64,000 nt of DNA, taken from assembly GCF_030316825.1 (NCBI RefSeq), contig NZ_JASZYU010000001.1, positions 372,001 to 436,000 on the forward strand, given 5' to 3'. Both the position numbers and the translations under genes were made by a program. The notes under the pieces were generated by a model. The model saw only the letters and a program-made list of their open reading frames with translations. It had not been told where the DNA came from and did not search any database. Source of the stretch: Variovorax fucosicus (GTDB taxonomy: Bacteria; Pseudomonadota; Gammaproteobacteria; Burkholderiales; Burkholderiaceae_C). Of this stretch, positions 36,471 to 45,508 are shown one piece after another; position 1 is the first letter of the stretch, and each line of letters starts with the position of its first letter.

Positions 36471-38023
36471 CCGAACTTCTTCCCAATTTCGTCGCCGGCC
36501 GCTGGCAAGCAGGCAGCGGTGAAGGCGTGCCGCTTTTCGACCCGGTGCTGGGCACCGAACTGGCACGCGTCGACGCGACCGGGCTTGACCTCACCAATGC
36601 ATTCGGCTTCGCGCGGGACACCGGCGGCGCTGCGCTTCGCGCGCTGACCTACCGCGAACGTGCGGCCCTGCTGGGCGCCATCGTGAAGGTGCTGCAAGCC
36701 AATCGCGACCTCTACTACGACATTGCGACGGCCAACTCGGGCACGGTGAAGAACGACTCGGCCGTCGACATCGATGGCGCAATCTTCACGCTGGGCCAGT
36801 ACGCCCGATGGGGCGAGGCGTTGGGCGACGTCCGGGTGCTGGCCGATGGCGACGCCGTCAAGCTCGGCAAGGAGCCGGTGTTCCAGTCCCGTCACATCCA
36901 GGTTCCGACGCCCGGTGTGGCGCTGTTGATCAACGCTTTCAACTTTCCGAGCTGGGGGCTTTGGGAAAAGGCCGCGCCCGCGCTGCTCTCGGGCGTGCCG
37001 GTCATCGTCAAGCCCGGCACCTCGACCGCGTGGCTGACGCAGCGCATGGTGCGCGACGTCGTCGACGCCGGCGTGCTGCCGGCCGGCGCACTGTCGGTGA
37101 TCTGCGGAAGTTCGCAGGGCCTGATGGATCAGCTGCAGGTGTTCGACGTGGTCTCCTTCACCGGGTCGGCGGAAACCGGCGCGGTGATCCGTTCGCATCC
37201 GTCCGTGTCCAAGCACTCGGTGCGCGCGAACATCGAGGCCGACAGCCTCAACTCGGCACTGCTGTTGCCCGATGCGGCGCCGGGCTCGGAAGCCTTCGAC
37301 CTGCTGGTGCGCGAGGTGGTGCGCGAGATGACGGTCAAGTCGGGCCAGAAGTGCACCGCGATCCGGCGCGTGATGGTGCCGGCCGCCCACTACGACGCCG
37401 TGGCCGAAGCGATCGGTGCCAAGCTCGCGGCCGTCACCGTCGGCAATCCGCGCAACGAATCCGTGCGCATGGGTTCGCTCGTCAGTCGCGCGCAGCTGAA
37501 TGCGGTGCGCGAAGGGCTGGAGGTGCTGAAGGCCCAAGCCGGCGTGCTCTACGACGGCAGCCAGGCACCGCTGGTCGACGCCGACCCTGCCGTGGCCTGC
37601 TGCATCGGGCCGGTGCTGCTCGGCACGCGCGATGCGGACGGTGCAGGACGGGTGCACGAGGTCGAGGTGTTCGGCCCGGTCGCGACGCTCCTGCCCTACC
37701 GCGATATCGACCACGCGGTGGCATTGGCCCATCGCGGCCAGGGATCGCTCGTCACGTCGCTTTACGGCGCAGACGATGCGGCGCTGGGCCAGGTCGCGGT
37801 TCAACTTGCGGCCAGCCACGGGCGCGTTCATGTGATCACGCCCGCCGTGGGCAAAACCCACACGGGCCATGGCAACGTGATGCCCATGTCGCTGCACGGC
37901 GGCCCGGGCCGCGCCGGCGGCGGTGCCGAACTGGGCGGCCTGCGCGCCCTTGATTTCTATCACCGCCGCAGCGCGATCCAGGCCAGCCCAGAGGTTCTGG
38001 CGCGCCTGGGCACGGCGAGCTGA
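36467..38023 (+). CDS. boxD: 3,4-dehydroadipyl-CoA semialdehyde dehydrogenase (BoxD/PaaZ-type)
   Basis: 518 residues from the ATG at 36467. Aldehyde dehydrogenase fold: INAFNFPSWGLWEKAAPALL, VSFTGSAETG (NAD loop), NIEADSLN with the general-base glutamate and SGQKCTAIRRV with the catalytic cysteine. The sequence is of the PaaZ N-domain type without the hydratase domain. It oxidises the ring-opened semialdehyde made by BoxC to 3,4-dehydroadipyl-CoA with NADP. The ligase gene follows after 35 bases. Confidence 0.9.
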   Translation: MTELLPNFVAGRWQAGSGEGVPLFDPVLGTELARVDATGLDLTNAFGFARDTGGAALRALTYRERAALLGAIVKVLQANRDLYYDIATANSGTVKNDSAVDIDGAIFTLGQYARWGEALGDVRVLADGDAVKLGKEPVFQSRHIQVPTPGVALLINAFNFPSWGLWEKAAPALLSGVPVIVKPGTSTAWLTQRMVRDVVDAGVLPAGALSVICGSSQGLMDQLQVFDVVSFTGSAETGAVIRSHPSVSKHSVRANIEADSLNSALLLPDAAPGSEAFDLLVREVVREMTVKSGQKCTAIRRVMVPAAHYDAVAEAIGAKLAAVTVGNPRNESVRMGSLVSRAQLNAVREGLEVLKAQAGVLYDGSQAPLVDADPAVACCIGPVLLGTRDADGAGRVHEVEVFGPVATLLPYRDIDHAVALAHRGQGSLVTSLYGADDAALGQVAVQLAASHGRVHVITPAVGKTHTGHGNVMPMSLHGGPGRAGGGAELGGLRALDFYHRRSAIQASPEVLARLGTAS

Positions 38024-38058
38024 CAGCACGCTCGAACCAAGAGCCCCCGGAGACACCG

Positions 38059-39630
38059 ATGAGCCTGCCCCCAACCTTCAACTTCGCCGAACACCTGTTT
38101 GCGCTCAACCGCGGGCGCGCGCAAAAGACCGCCTACATCGACGACCGCGGCACGCTGAGCTATGGCGAGCTCGAGGATGGCGCCCGGCGCTTCGCCTCGG
38201 TGTTGCTGGCCGCAGGCATCCAGCGCGAAGACCGCGTCCTGTTGCTGCAGCTGGACAGCACCGATTGGCCGGTGAGCTTTCTCGGCTGCCTCTATGCGGG
38301 CATCGTGCCGGTCGCGGTCAACACGCTGCTGACGGCCGATGACTATGCCTACATGCTCGAGCACAGCGGCGCGACGGCGGCCCTCGTGTCGGGCGCGCTG
38401 ACGGACGTGCTGCTGCAGGCCGTCGCGAAGGCGCCAAAAAGCGCACCCAGACAGCTCATCGTGTCGCAGCCGGCCGGGGCGCTGCCGGACAACGCGCTGG
38501 ACATGGGCGCGGCTGTTGCGGCCGCCGAACCGCTCGCCGCGCCCGCCCTGACGGCGCCCGGGGACCACGCCTTCTGGCTCTATTCGTCCGGCTCGACCGG
38601 CCGGCCCAAGGGCACGGTGCACTCGCACGCCAACCCTTGGTGGACGGAAAAGCTGTTCGGTGGCCCGGTGCTCGGCCTGACCGAAAGCGACGTCTGCTTT
38701 TCGGCCGCCAAGCTGTACTTCGCCTACGGCCTCGGCAACGCCCTGACCTTTCCACTCTCGGTGGGTGCGAGCGTGGTGCTCATGGCCGAGCGGCCGACGC
38801 CCGATGCCACCTTCCGGCGCTGGACCGGTGCCACCCCGAGCGGCGGTGGCGTCAAGCCCACCGTATTTTTCGGCGCGCCCACCGGCTTCGCGGGGATGCT
38901 CGCTTCGGCCTCGCTGCCGGTGCGCGAGGCGGTCGCGCTGCGCATGTGCTCTTCGGCCGGCGAGGCACTGCCGGGCGAGATCGCGCAGCGCTTCAAGGCG
39001 CACTTCGGCTGCGAGATCATCGACGGCATCGGTTCGACCGAGATGCTGCATGTGTTCATCTCCAACCGGCCCGGCGACATCCGCTACGGCACCACCGGCC
39101 GCCCGGTAGAGGGCTACGCGATCGAACTTCGCGGCGAGGACGGCCGGCCCGTGCCCGACGGCGAGGTGGGCGACCTGTTCATCAAGGGACCGAGCGCCGC
39201 GCTGATGTACTGGGGCAACCCCGAAAAGACGCGCGACACCTTCCAGGACGGCTGGACCCGCAGCGGCGACAAGTACTCGCGCGACGCGGACGGCTACTAC
39301 ACCTACGCCGGGCGCAGCGACGACATGCTCAAGGTCAGCGGCATCTACGTGTCGCCGTTCGAGGTCGAATCCACGCTGATGCTGCACCCTGCCGTGCTCG
39401 AGGCCGCCGTGATCGGCAAGGAAGACGCGGACGGCCTCACCAAGACCAAGGCCTACGTGGTGCTGAAGGCCGGCCGGTCCGCCAGCGACGACGAACTCAA
39501 GGCCTTCGTGAAGGAGCGGCTGGCGCCCTACAAGTACCCGCGCTTCATCGAGTTCGTCGACGAACTGCCGAAGACGGCGACCGGCAAGATCCAACGCTTT
39601 CGCCTGCGCGAACGGGAGCGCGAAGCGTGA
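38059..39630 (+). CDS. bclA: Benzoate-CoA ligase
   Basis: 523 residues, the length of benzoate- and 4-hydroxybenzoate-CoA ligases. LYSSGSTGRPKGTVHSH is the phosphate loop, IDGIGSTEMLHVFISN the A5 motif, YTYAGRSDDMLKVSGIYVSP the A8 hinge and KTATGKIQRFRLR the catalytic lysine motif. N-terminal FNFAEHLFALNRGRAQKTAYID is typical of benzoate-CoA ligases. It makes benzoyl-CoA, the substrate of BoxAB and likely inducer of BoxR. The GTGA overlap couples it to the hydrolase gene. Substituted benzoates may also be accepted. Confidence 0.92.
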   Translation: MSLPPTFNFAEHLFALNRGRAQKTAYIDDRGTLSYGELEDGARRFASVLLAAGIQREDRVLLLQLDSTDWPVSFLGCLYAGIVPVAVNTLLTADDYAYMLEHSGATAALVSGALTDVLLQAVAKAPKSAPRQLIVSQPAGALPDNALDMGAAVAAAEPLAAPALTAPGDHAFWLYSSGSTGRPKGTVHSHANPWWTEKLFGGPVLGLTESDVCFSAAKLYFAYGLGNALTFPLSVGASVVLMAERPTPDATFRRWTGATPSGGGVKPTVFFGAPTGFAGMLASASLPVREAVALRMCSSAGEALPGEIAQRFKAHFGCEIIDGIGSTEMLHVFISNRPGDIRYGTTGRPVEGYAIELRGEDGRPVPDGEVGDLFIKGPSAALMYWGNPEKTRDTFQDGWTRSGDKYSRDADGYYTYAGRSDDMLKVSGIYVSPFEVESTLMLHPAVLEAAVIGKEDADGLTKTKAYVVLKAGRSASDDELKAFVKERLAPYKYPRFIEFVDELPKTATGKIQRFRLREREREA

Positions 39631-40445
39631 GCGATCCGTCCGAATTCACCGCCATCCCCTGGCGGGGAAAAGACGTGTGCATCGAATACGCGCGCATCGC
39701 ACCCGAACGCACCGACGCGCCGCTGGTCGTCTTCCTGCACGAAGGCCTGGGTTCGGTCGCGATGTGGAAGGACTTCCCCGTGAAGCTCTGCGAGGCCGGT
39801 GGTTTCCGCGGCCTGGTGTTCTCGCGCCCCGGCTACGGCCGCTCGACACCGCGCGAACCCGACGAGTTCTGGGACGTCGACTACATGCACCGCCAGGCGC
39901 ACGAGGTGCTGCCCGCCTTCTTCGAAGCCATCGGCCTCAAGGAGAAGCCCTGGCTCTTCGGCCACAGCGACGGCGGCTCGATCTCGCTTCTCTACGCCTC
40001 ACATTTTCCCGAACGCGTGGCCGGGCTGGTGCTGCTCGCGCCGCACATCTTCGTGGAAGACCTGACTGTGGCGAACATCGACCAGGCGCGCGTGGCCTGG
40101 CTCGAGACCGACCTGCCGAAGAAGCTGGCCCGCTACCACGACGACGCCGAAGCCACCTTCTGGGGCTGGAACCACATCTGGCTGCACCCGCCCTTCAGGC
40201 AATGGAACATCGAAGCCGGGCTCGACGCCATCCGTTGCCCGGTTCTTGCTATCCAGGGAATCGACGACGAGTACGGCACACTGCGCCAGATTCGCGGCAT
40301 CGCCGAGCGGGTGCCCGGAACCCGGCTGCTCGAGCTCCCCAACTGCGGGCATTCCCCGCATCGGGACCAGCCGGAACAGGTCATAGTGGCGGCCGTTTCG
40401 TTCGTCGAAGCAGCCGACCGGCGGGCAGGGAAAACTCGTTCTTGA
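39627..40445 (+). CDS. Alpha/beta hydrolase of the benzoate cluster
   Basis: 272 residues from a GTG that overlaps the ligase stop (GTGA). FLHEGLGSVAMW (oxyanion region), FSRPGYGRS, the nucleophile elbow GHSDGGSISLL, LAIQGIDDEYG with the acid residue and LPNCGHSPHRDQP with the histidine give a complete triad. A hydrolase of this kind often accompanies box genes. It may hydrolyse a thioester or lactone by-product, or an ester substrate before activation; this is not settled by the sequence. Confidence 0.82.
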   Translation: MSDPSEFTAIPWRGKDVCIEYARIAPERTDAPLVVFLHEGLGSVAMWKDFPVKLCEAGGFRGLVFSRPGYGRSTPREPDEFWDVDYMHRQAHEVLPAFFEAIGLKEKPWLFGHSDGGSISLLYASHFPERVAGLVLLAPHIFVEDLTVANIDQARVAWLETDLPKKLARYHDDAEATFWGWNHIWLHPPFRQWNIEAGLDAIRCPVLAIQGIDDEYGTLRQIRGIAERVPGTRLLELPNCGHSPHRDQPEQVIVAAVSFVEAADRRAGKTRS

Positions 40446-40470
40446 GAGATAAATGATTTACCCTTAAAGT
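40442..40470 (+). promoter_or_regulatory. Possible promoter upstream of livK-type gene
   Basis: TTGAGA (40442-40447) and TAAAGT (40465-40470), spaced by 17 bases, lie at the very end of the hydrolase gene, 80 bases before the receptor start at 40551. It could give the transporter genes an additional promoter besides read-through from 35.9 kb. Confidence 0.35.
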
Positions 40471-40550
40471 ATCTGCCATCCCATTCCTGCCAACCGTCGC
40501 CAGGCTGTTTCCGTCTTTTTCACCCTCATCATCAACGCCAGGAGATACCC

Positions 40551-41720
40551 ATGACCACCAGCGTCGCACGCACCACCCTGACCGCCCTCGCCCTGGCCTG
40601 CGTCGCCACGCTGGGCCATGCCCAGCAGGCCAAGCTGAAGGTCGGTCTCATGCTGCCCTACAGCGGCACCTTCACCGCGCTCGGCGTGGCGATCGAGAAC
40701 GGCTTCAAGCTGCGCGTCGAGGAACAAGGCGGCAAGCTCGGCGGCCGGGAGATCGAGTACATCAAGGTCGACGACGAATCCGATCCGGCCAAGGCCACCG
40801 ACAACGTGAACAAGCTGATCAAGCGCGACAACGTCGACGTGATCGTCGGCACCGTGCACTCCGGCGTGGCGATGGCCATGGCCAAGGCCGCCAAGGAGAG
40901 CGGCACCGTGCTGATCGTGCCGAACGCCGGCGCCGACGCCGTGACGGGCCCGATGTGCGCGCCGAACATCTTTCGCAGCTCGTTCTCGAACTGGCAGCCG
41001 GCCTTCGCGATGGGCGAGGTCGCGGCCAAGCAGCAGGGCAAGAAGAAGGCCATGACCATCACCTGGAAGTACGCGGCGGGCGACGAGTCGGTCGCCGGCT
41101 TCAAGGAAGGCTTCGAGAAGGCGGGTGGCCAGGTCACCAAGCAACTGAACGTGCCGTTCCCCAACGTGGAGTTCCAGGCGCTGCTGACCGAGATCGCAGC
41201 CGCCAAGCCCGATGCGGTGTATGCCTTCTTCGCGGGCGGCGGCGCGGTCAAGTTCGTCAAGGACTATGCGGCGGCCGGGCTCAACAAGACCATTCCGCTC
41301 TACGGCCCCGGCTTCCTGACCGACGGCACGCTCGACGCACAGGGCGAGGCGGCGCAAGGCATGCTCACCACGCTGCACTATGCCGACGGCCTCAACACGC
41401 CGCGCGACACCGCTTTCCGCACCGCCTATGCCAAGGCCTTCAAGCTGCAGCCCGACGTGTACGCAGTGCAGGGCTACGACGCGGCGCAGATGCTCGGCAT
41501 CGGCCTGGCCGCGGTCAAGGGCGACATCGGCAAGAAGGCCGAGTTCGCCTCGGCCATCGAGAAGGCGAAGATCGACAGCCCGCGCGGTCCGTTCTCGATC
41601 GGCAAGTCGCACAACCCGGTGCAGGACATCTACCTGCGCAAGGTCGAGGGCAAGGAAAACAAGATGGTCAGCATCGCGAGCAAGAGCCTGGCCGATCCGG
41701 CTCGCGGGTGCAGGATGTAA
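40551..41720 (+). CDS. Liv-type ABC transporter substrate-binding protein of the benzoate cluster
   Basis: 389 residues with a signal peptide (about 1-24, ending GHAQQ). Leucine/isoleucine/valine-binding-protein fold: LKVGLMLPYSGTFTALGVAIENGFKL, VDVIVGTVHSGVAMAMAKAAKESG and FPNVEFQALLTEIAAAKPDAVYAFF. In aromatic clusters these receptors bind aromatic acids rather than amino acids. The permease and ATPase genes follow at 41865-45133; the intervening 144 bases hold the hairpin repeat 41727-41815. Confidence 0.9.
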   Translation: MTTSVARTTLTALALACVATLGHAQQAKLKVGLMLPYSGTFTALGVAIENGFKLRVEEQGGKLGGREIEYIKVDDESDPAKATDNVNKLIKRDNVDVIVGTVHSGVAMAMAKAAKESGTVLIVPNAGADAVTGPMCAPNIFRSSFSNWQPAFAMGEVAAKQQGKKKAMTITWKYAAGDESVAGFKEGFEKAGGQVTKQLNVPFPNVEFQALLTEIAAAKPDAVYAFFAGGGAVKFVKDYAAAGLNKTIPLYGPGFLTDGTLDAQGEAAQGMLTTLHYADGLNTPRDTAFRTAYAKAFKLQPDVYAVQGYDAAQMLGIGLAAVKGDIGKKAEFASAIEKAKIDSPRGPFSIGKSHNPVQDIYLRKVEGKENKMVSIASKSLADPARGCRM

Positions 41721-41726
41721 AGCACA

Positions 41727-41815
41727 CCCCCAGTCTTCGCGCACTTCGTGTCGCTACGCCAACCCCCTTGCAGGGGGCAACACCAGCGGCCCGGCGAAGC
41801 CGGTTCCGCGGTGTT
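41727..41815 (+). repeat. Dispersed intergenic hairpin repeat, copy 2 (between livK- and livH-type genes)
   Basis: Begins 6 bases after the receptor stop codon and matches copy 1 (33009-33097, opposite strand) almost base for base. CCCCC/GGGGG hairpin at 41763-41777. The longer stem is closed by AACACC (41779-41784) and GGTGTT (41810-41815), where copy 1 has AACGCT and AGCGTT. The changes on one side are matched on the other, so pairing is preserved. In both loci the repeat separates the first gene of a unit from the next. Confidence 0.75.
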
Positions 41816-41864
41816 TCCCGAAGGGGCATTTTTTCGTCAACGGCTGCAACCAAGAATTTGAAAC

Positions 41865-42737
41865 GTGGACATCGGCACCTTTCTCGTCCAATGCCTGAAC
41901 TCGGTTCAGTACGGACTTCTGCTTTTCCTGGTCGCCTCGGGGCTGACGCTGATCTTCGGGATCATGGGCGTCATCAATCTGGCGCATGGCAGCTTCTACA
42001 TGCTGGGCGCCTACATGGCGTTCGCGCTGTCGCCGCTGTTCGGCGACCAGTTCATCGTGATGCTCGCGGCCGGCGTGGTGCTGGCCGCGGTGTTCGGCTA
42101 CCTGCTGGAGTGGGTCTTCTTCAGCTACCTCTACCAACGCGACCACCTGCAGCAGGTGCTGATGACCTACGGGCTCATCCTGGTGTTCGAGGAGCTGCGC
42201 TCGCTGCTGGTCGGCAATGACGTGCATGGCGTCAAGGCGCCGCCCTGGCTCGAAGGCAGCTTCGCGCTGGGCGACCTGATGAGCTACCCGTGGTATCGCC
42301 TGTTCGCCTCGGCGGCCTGCATCGCGCTGGCGATCGGCCTCTACCTGGTGGTGAACCGCACGCGGCTCGGCATGATGGTGCGCGCCGGCGCGAGCAACCG
42401 CGACATGGTGCGCGGCCTCGGCATCGACATCCGGCGGCTCTACCGCATCGTGTTCGCGGCCGGCGTGGCGCTGGCCGCACTCGCCGGCATGATCGCGGCG
42501 CCGATGTCGTCGGTCTACCCGGGCATGGGCAGCAGCGTGCTCATCATCTGCTTCGTGGTGGTCGTGATCGGCGGCATCGGCTCGATCACCGGCGCGCTGG
42601 TCGCGTCGCTGCTGGTCGGTTTCGTCGATACCTTCGGCAAGGTTTTCTTCGCCGAGCTGAGCGGCATGGGGGTGTATGTGCTGATGGCGATCGTGCTGAT
42701 CTGGCGCCCCGAAGGCCTGATGGGACGCAAAGCATGA
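41865..42737 (+). CDS. Liv-type ABC transporter permease (LivH-like)
   Basis: 290 residues, eight or so hydrophobic segments. The LivH hallmark GLTLIFGIMGVINLAHGSFYMLGAYMA is near the N-terminus, and the cytoplasmic loop NRTRLGMMVRAGASNRDMVRGLGID contacts the ATPase. Inner-membrane half of an importer for the aromatic acid bound by the receptor at 40551. Stop overlaps the next permease start (ATGA). Confidence 0.92.
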   Translation: MDIGTFLVQCLNSVQYGLLLFLVASGLTLIFGIMGVINLAHGSFYMLGAYMAFALSPLFGDQFIVMLAAGVVLAAVFGYLLEWVFFSYLYQRDHLQQVLMTYGLILVFEELRSLLVGNDVHGVKAPPWLEGSFALGDLMSYPWYRLFASAACIALAIGLYLVVNRTRLGMMVRAGASNRDMVRGLGIDIRRLYRIVFAAGVALAALAGMIAAPMSSVYPGMGSSVLIICFVVVVIGGIGSITGALVASLLVGFVDTFGKVFFAELSGMGVYVLMAIVLIWRPEGLMGRKA

Positions 42738-43687
42738 TGCGCCGCCTCAACCACTTTCTGCCGCTGTTCTGCGCCATCGTGCTCGCGCTGCTCGGGCCGG
42801 CGCTGAGCCCCTATCTGTCGGACTTCATCGTCAAGGTGATGATTCTCTCGATCTTTGCGCTGAGCCTCGAACTACTGGTCGGCATGACCGGGCTGGTGAG
42901 CCTGGGCCATGCCGCGTTCTACGGCATCGGCGCCTATGCCACCGTGCTGGGCTCCGGCGCGGAGGGCGGCTCCATTGCATGGCTGCTGCCGCTGGCGATG
43001 GGCTCGGCCGCGGCGTATGCGCTGGTCGTCGGCGCGCTCAGCCTGCGCACGCGCGGGGTGTACTTCATCATGGTCACGCTGGCTTTCGCGCAGATGGCAT
43101 TCTTCGTGTTCCACGACACCAAGGTCGGCGGCGGCAGCGACGGCATCTACATGTACGTGAGGCCCGTGCTCGGCGCGCTCGACATGGAGAACCGGCGCGT
43201 GCAGTTCTATGCGGTGCTGGCCGCGCTGGTGGCCACCTACGGCCTGCTCGCGCTGATCCGGCGCTCGCGCTTCGGCGCTGCGCTGGCCGGCATCCGCGTC
43301 AACGAACAGCGCATGCGCGCGGCCGGCTTTCCGGTCTACGGCTACAAGCTCGCGGCCTTCGTGCTGGCGGGCGCGCTGGCCGGCCTGGCCGGCTTTCTGG
43401 TGGCGGCGCGCGACGGCGTGGTCAACCCCGAACTGCTGGCCTGGCACAACTCCGGAGAGGTGCTGCTCATGATCATTCTCGGCGGGCTGGGCCACCTGCG
43501 CGGCGCAGTGATCGGAGCGGTGGCATTCACGCTGCTGAAGGAATTCCTGTCGACGCAGGCCTTCGTCGGGCCGCTGGCCGACCACTGGCAGCTGACGCTG
43601 GGCCTCGCGATCATCGCGTTCGTCGCGTTGCTGCCCAAGGGCCTGATCGGCATCGCTGCGCGTTTCGCGCCGAGGAGCGCGGCATGA
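42734..43687 (+). CDS. Liv-type ABC transporter permease (LivM-like)
   Basis: 317 residues from the ATG at 42734. LSLELLVGMTGLVSLGHAAFYGIGAYA is the LivM signature. RRSRFGAALAGIRVNEQRMRAAGFPVYGYKLAAF is the coupling loop, and LLMIILGGLGHLRGAVIGA a conserved membrane segment. Partner of the LivH-like permease. Overlaps the following ATPase gene by four bases. Confidence 0.92.
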   Translation: MMRRLNHFLPLFCAIVLALLGPALSPYLSDFIVKVMILSIFALSLELLVGMTGLVSLGHAAFYGIGAYATVLGSGAEGGSIAWLLPLAMGSAAAYALVVGALSLRTRGVYFIMVTLAFAQMAFFVFHDTKVGGGSDGIYMYVRPVLGALDMENRRVQFYAVLAALVATYGLLALIRRSRFGAALAGIRVNEQRMRAAGFPVYGYKLAAFVLAGALAGLAGFLVAARDGVVNPELLAWHNSGEVLLMIILGGLGHLRGAVIGAVAFTLLKEFLSTQAFVGPLADHWQLTLGLAIIAFVALLPKGLIGIAARFAPRSAA

Positions 43688-44430
43688 GTGCCCTGCTGGC
43701 CGTCAACAGCCTGACCCGCCGTTTCGGCGGTCTGGTCGCCGTGAGCGCGGTGACGCTCGACCTGCATCGCGGCGAGGTGCACGCGGTAATCGGCACCAAC
43801 GGCGCAGGCAAGTCGACGCTGATCAACATGCTCTCCGGCGAGATCGCCGCCTCCGAAGGGCGCATCACGCTCGAAGGCGACGACATCACCACGCGCGCCC
43901 AGTCGCGCCGCGCGCGCGAAGGCGTGGGCCGCAGCTACCAGCGCACCACCATCTTTCCGGAATTCACCGTGCACGAAAACTGCCGCCTGTCGGCACAGGC
44001 CGCAGCGCCGCGGCCGTGGGCGATCTGGCAGGCCTCGAGCCGCTGCGCCGCGAGCAATGCGGCGGCCGACGAAGCCCTGAGCGCAGCCGGCCTCGAGGCC
44101 GACGCGCACCGCATTGCCGGCACGCTGAGCCACGGCGCCAAGCGCCAGCTCGAAGTCGCGATGTGCCTTGCCACGCGGCCGCGCGTGCTGCTGCTGGACG
44201 AGCCGCTCGCCGGCATGGGCGCCGAAGAAACGGAACGCATGCTGGCACTGCTGACGCGGCTCAAGACATCGCATGCGATCCTGCTGGTGGAACACGACAT
44301 GGACGCGGTGTTCCGCATTGCCGACCGCATCACGGTGATGGTCAACGGCACGGTGATCGCGACCGGCGACCCGGCCTCGATCCGCAACAACGCGGACGTC
44401 CGCACCGCCTATCTCGGCGAGGAGGATTGA
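43684..44430 (+). CDS. Liv-type ABC transporter ATPase (LivG-like)
   Basis: 248 residues from the ATG at 43684. Walker A GTNGAGKST, a degenerate signature LSHGAKRQLEVAM, Walker B VLLLDEPLAGM, and H-loop LLVEHDMDAVF. The end DPASIRNNADVRTAYLGEED is the LivG tail. One of two ATPases driving the transporter. Confidence 0.92.
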   Translation: MSALLAVNSLTRRFGGLVAVSAVTLDLHRGEVHAVIGTNGAGKSTLINMLSGEIAASEGRITLEGDDITTRAQSRRAREGVGRSYQRTTIFPEFTVHENCRLSAQAAAPRPWAIWQASSRCAASNAAADEALSAAGLEADAHRIAGTLSHGAKRQLEVAMCLATRPRVLLLDEPLAGMGAEETERMLALLTRLKTSHAILLVEHDMDAVFRIADRITVMVNGTVIATGDPASIRNNADVRTAYLGEED

Positions 44431-44431
44431 G

Positions 44432-45133
44432 ATGCTGCAAGTCCAGGGTCTCAACACCTACTACGGCGACAGCCACATCCTGCGCGGCGTCGACATCGAA
44501 CTGCCGGCGGCCACCTCGGTCGGCCTGCTCGGACGCAACGGCATGGGCAAGACCACGCTGATCCGCACGCTGATGGGCTACGTGCGGCCCGCGGCCGGCC
44601 GCGTGCAGCTCGATGGCCAGGACGTGACGGGCTGGGTGCCCGAAAAGATGGCGCGGCGCGGCATCGGCTACGTGCCGGAGGGCCGTGGCATCTTTCCGAA
44701 CCTGTCGGTGCGCGAGAACCTCTTGATGAGCGCGCGTGCCGGCATCGACGGCCAGCGCGCCTGGACCTTCGATCGCGTCATGGCGACTTTTCCGCGCCTG
44801 ACGGAGCGGCTCGGACACGGTGGCCAGCAGCTCTCGGGTGGCGAACAGCAGATGCTGTCGATCGGCCGCGCGCTCATGACGAATCCGCGCCTGTTGATCC
44901 TCGACGAGGCCACCGAGGGGCTGGCGCCGCTGGTGGTAGTGGAAATCTGGCGCGTGATCGCCGACATTCGCGCGACGGGCATCGCCACGCTGATCGTCGA
45001 CCGCGACTGGCGCAAGGTGCTGGCGCACACCGACCGCGCGGCCGTGATGGAGAAAGGCCGCATCGTGCTCGCGTCGGAATCGGGCGCGCTGGCGGCGGCG
45101 CCCGAAGCCCTGTCTGCCCTGCTGGGCGTTTGA
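44432..45133 (+). CDS. Liv-type ABC transporter ATPase (LivF-like)
   Basis: 233 residues, one base after the LivG-like stop. Walker A GRNGMGKTT, signature LSGGEQQMLSIGRAL, Walker B LLILDEATEGLAP. The H-loop region reads LIVDRDW, as often in LivF, which lacks a standard histidine. Last gene of the plus-strand benzoate operon; a dispersed repeat follows from 45137. Confidence 0.92.
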   Translation: MLQVQGLNTYYGDSHILRGVDIELPAATSVGLLGRNGMGKTTLIRTLMGYVRPAAGRVQLDGQDVTGWVPEKMARRGIGYVPEGRGIFPNLSVRENLLMSARAGIDGQRAWTFDRVMATFPRLTERLGHGGQQLSGGEQQMLSIGRALMTNPRLLILDEATEGLAPLVVVEIWRVIADIRATGIATLIVDRDWRKVLAHTDRAAVMEKGRIVLASESGALAAAPEALSALLGV

Positions 45134-45136
45134 TGC

Positions 45137-45337
45137 GGTCTTGCATTCACAGCGTCCGGCGTTGATCTGAGCGCTTCGGTTTCGGGGTGGGCTCAGAGCG
45201 GCGGGGCACGCTGAACAGGTAGAGCGTGCCCTGGGCCGCTGGTGGTGGGTGGCCCCTGCAGCGAAATAAAGGAGGAGGCCGCAGGCCGGGGGACATTCGC
45301 GGAAGGGGCCACCCGCCGCCAGCGGCCTGCCCCAAGC
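45137..45337 (+). repeat. Dispersed repeat family 2, copy A
   Basis: A 46-base core (45258-45303) lies between 24-base arms, 45234-45257 and 45304-45327, inverted with two differences that become G-U pairs in RNA. The core is identical to that at 62812-62857. The leading part (45137-45233), starting CGGTCTTGCATTCA, matches 62569 onward. Together with the next entry this accounts for the 375 bases without a gene between 45134 and 45508; short reading frames here are not credible. Confidence 0.75.
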
Positions 45338-45424
45338 CCCCTGTTCGAAACGACGCTCATCCGAGGCGTCCGCAGCGACGCGCCTGCATGCGTCCAGCGC
45401 GTCTCGTAAACCCTGACCCGAAAT

Positions 45425-45438
45425 GTCGTTGAAACGAC
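45425..45438. promoter_or_regulatory. Palindrome upstream of the beta-keto acid cleavage enzyme gene
   Basis: GTCGTT and AACGAC around GA form a perfect 14-base inverted repeat 70 bases upstream of the gene at 45509. The half-site GAAACGAC also occurs at 45347-45354. A candidate operator; no regulator gene is adjacent. Confidence 0.35.
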
Positions 45439-45508
45439 TGACCGCGCGACGCGTGCAAAAAACAATGGGTTCCTACCGATCACCCCTCCGCAACAGCACA
45501 CGCCAACG